From: Atrichornis clamosus | Taxonomy: Eukaryota > Chordata > Aves > Passeriformes > Menuridae | Length of the DNA: 64,000 nt | NCBI GenBank assembly: GCA_013400975.1 | Contig: WBMZ01012765.1 | Location: 1 to 64,000, forward strand | Direction: 5' to 3' | Shown here: in pieces, positions 62,037-64,000 of the stretch | Numbering within the stretch: position 1 is the stretch's first letter | Layout: every line of letters starts with the position of its first letter | Notes under the pieces: generated by a model | Database searches by the model: none | The model's input: only the letters and a program-made list of their open reading frames with translations | What the model was told of the DNA's origin: nothing | Position numbers and translations under genes: made by a program

Positions 62037-64000
62037 GTAAATGGGGAACTTCATCATGATAAATAAATACAAATCTAGCAATCTTTTAAACTTGATGTTT
62101 TGTTAGGTTAGTCTTTGCTTCATTTTGGCGAATATTGTTGCTGTCTTATTACAGGTTGCACATCATTCATTTTGCAGATGATATTTTACCAACATCAAGT
62201 AAGTTCTGATTTACCAAGATGTGATATTACAAATCCTGAAGGCCAAATCTCTTGAACATCAACGATGACCAAAAATAGTGCAGTGTTGGGTCTTTCCAGA
62301 GGCCCTTTGAAAAGTCACCTAGTTTCCAGTTGCCATACTTAGGCTGTTATGTGTAACTGCTGGCTGCTGATTGCAGTATTTTGGGTTTCATATTTTTTTC
62401 TGAAAAATTAGTTATAGCTTTCTCTGTGTAGATATGCATTCTTTTATATGCCAGCTGCTAAAGATATTTAAAAGGTCCCTTGTATTCTAACAGCAGCTTT
62501 TTGAAGTATTTTTATATTGGTGAATTAGTTATCTTGTACCACACCTGGTACCTCTAGATATTCATTAGCTATTTTTTTTATTTGCTGTGTATTATTTTGA
62601 AAAAGGTCTTATGCCTGAATGATATCAAAAAAGCAACCCCCCTTAATTGTGTTTATTTTGATCCTAGAAGTCAGATTAGTGTCTTTAAAAATTCAAGAGA
62701 TATCAAGAGACTCTGTGTCTCTCATGAGTACCTTTTTATGTTCTTCAGAAAAGCAACACGTTCAATTACGAAATGTCCCATCCTAGACAACTGCTGTCTT
62801 TAACAACTTCATTTTCTGTAGGATCTCCTACACTAGAATGTCTTTGCATGTCCTCCTTGGGGATGCATCTAAGCCCCTTTCCCCTTCCTTTGTTGTGGAC
62901 AGACTGCCCAGGAGACTTGTGTTGTACTGGAGTCTGACCTGTATTGGAGTCTAGAAGTCACTTATCCAAACCATTCCCCTTTCCAGTGTAAAGTTCAAAA
63001 GCTTCTTTGCGATTGCAACTATTCCATTTTTCTGTTTCTATTTTATTCTGGTTTTCTGTTTATTCTATTTTTCTATTTCTATGAAAACCTGATTGAAAGA
63101 CTACAGAATATTTCAGCATGCTCTGAGAGTCCTCTCTATGCTAGAAAGTTATCCTGTACATGAAGAGGCTGAAACAGTCATTTAATAATATAAGAGCCAC
63201 ATCCATCATTTAAGTCCGTGACAGGTCAAGTTTTCTAATTCCATGAGAGGGCTAGGAGGAATATGAATTTGATATAGCAAATAGCCATCCTTAATTTTGT
63301 TCTTTTAATTAATGCAGTAGAATTTGAATCTGTGTGAAAGAGTTTTTTGCGGATTAGTCATTGAAATTATTCAGGATCAGTTGCTTACAGATGGTAAATT
63401 TGACTTTCCAGTGGAGAGCTAAAGAATTAAAAAGAGGATCCAGAGTCACAAAAATTGACTTGTTTTCACTGGGAATGAAACTTGCCTGCTTTAAATGTAA
63501 GAAATTGTCTGATTCAGTGGTGAATGTACTGATAGCATGAGGAAATAAGGCATTCCTGCTTTGAAGGTAAAAGTGAAATGAGGCAAGTGCCAGGCTATAC
63601 ATTAACGTCAGTATGCTTAAATTAAAAAAAGGAAATATGCTGATATATTTTTCAAGTGAAAAATCCCTATAAATGCTGCTGTGGCTAATGACTTTAATTT
63701 TGTATCTAGATGATGATAGATGCCAGCATTAGTTGCAATATGGAAAGGCAATTCCTGAGGTCTGGCCTAACGCAATTTCAACAGTTTACTGCTTGAGTAC
63801 AGATAGAACACTAGGTTATGAGGAAAAAAAAATCATCTCTGGAACAAGTCTCACATTCACTGTGATTAATTCTACAAGTTTGCCTTAAAAAATAAAAACA
63901 AAACAAAACCATAACAAACCAAACCCCAAATCAAAACAAAACAAAAAACCCAAAACAAAACAAAAAAACCTGACCCAAAAACAAACAAACAAAAAAAACC
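62037..64000 (+). other. DCP1B intron 7, incomplete
   Basis: The donor GTAAAT at 62037 opens an intron that runs off the window. I searched the tail for the next conserved DCP1B block (VISPQR... in human) and did not see it. A pyrimidine-rich patch lies at 63025-63085 and an A-rich repeat ends the window. Confidence 0.8.
63885..64000. repeat. A-rich (AAAAC)-type low-complexity repeat
   Basis: The last 116 bases are almost only A and C, built from imperfect AAAAC, CAAAA and AACC units, and they continue past the window edge. This could be a simple repeat or the expanded tail of a retroelement lying further right. Confidence 0.75.

Noticed and set aside
63885..64000. Poly-A tail of a retrogene
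   Set aside because: The tract contains many C residues in AAAAC units and no coding remnant precedes it, so a simple repeat is the better reading.
1..64000. CRISPR arrays, bacterial or phage systems, tRNA or rRNA genes, endogenous retroviruses
   Set aside because: No regularly spaced direct repeats, RNA gene folds, LTR pairs or viral protein frames were recognised; everything visible fits vertebrate intron and intergenic DNA.

Overview
The window is nuclear DNA of a vertebrate, almost certainly a bird. It is AT-rich and has long introns with GT-AG splice sites. It carries CR1 LINE fragments of the avian type and a CpG-rich housekeeping promoter. One base is unresolved, at 28233.

Two genes can be identified, and they interlock. 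DCP1B (mRNA-decapping enzyme 1B, a P-body cofactor of DCP2) lies on the + strand. Its start codon is at 28888 and seven coding exons (492 codons) can be placed up to 62036. The remaining C-terminal exons lie beyond the right edge. Inside its 20-kb third intron, on the - strand at 41042-41171, is the alternative 'cardiac' first coding exon of CACNA1C, the L-type calcium channel Cav1.2. Its protein (MFQALVRQAYHPLPSH...) aligns with the mammalian long N-terminus and ends in a proper splice donor. A CACNA1C transcript from this exon would run leftward through DCP1B exons 3 to 1, the DCP1B promoter and the whole left part of the window.

Layout: 1-170 is the edge of a CpG-rich segment of unknown identity. 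It may flank another CACNA1C promoter to the left. 171-28121 has no convincing coding sequence; on the - strand it is probably CACNA1C intron. It holds a decayed sense CR1 (about 17150-19010) and simple repeats. 28122-28600 is an antisense CR1 abutting the DCP1B promoter. 28690-29130 is the CpG island with DCP1B exon 1. 29285-29595 is a degenerate minisatellite in intron 1. 29600-64000 is DCP1B exons and introns with the nested CACNA1C exon, a small CR1 piece, a 192-codon open frame with splice-like signals in intron 3, and an antisense coding-like remnant in intron 5.

The two genes do unrelated jobs, mRNA decay and calcium entry. Any link between them is through shared DNA and antisense transcription, not a common pathway. 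No tRNA, rRNA, CRISPR, viral or other mobile system was recognised.
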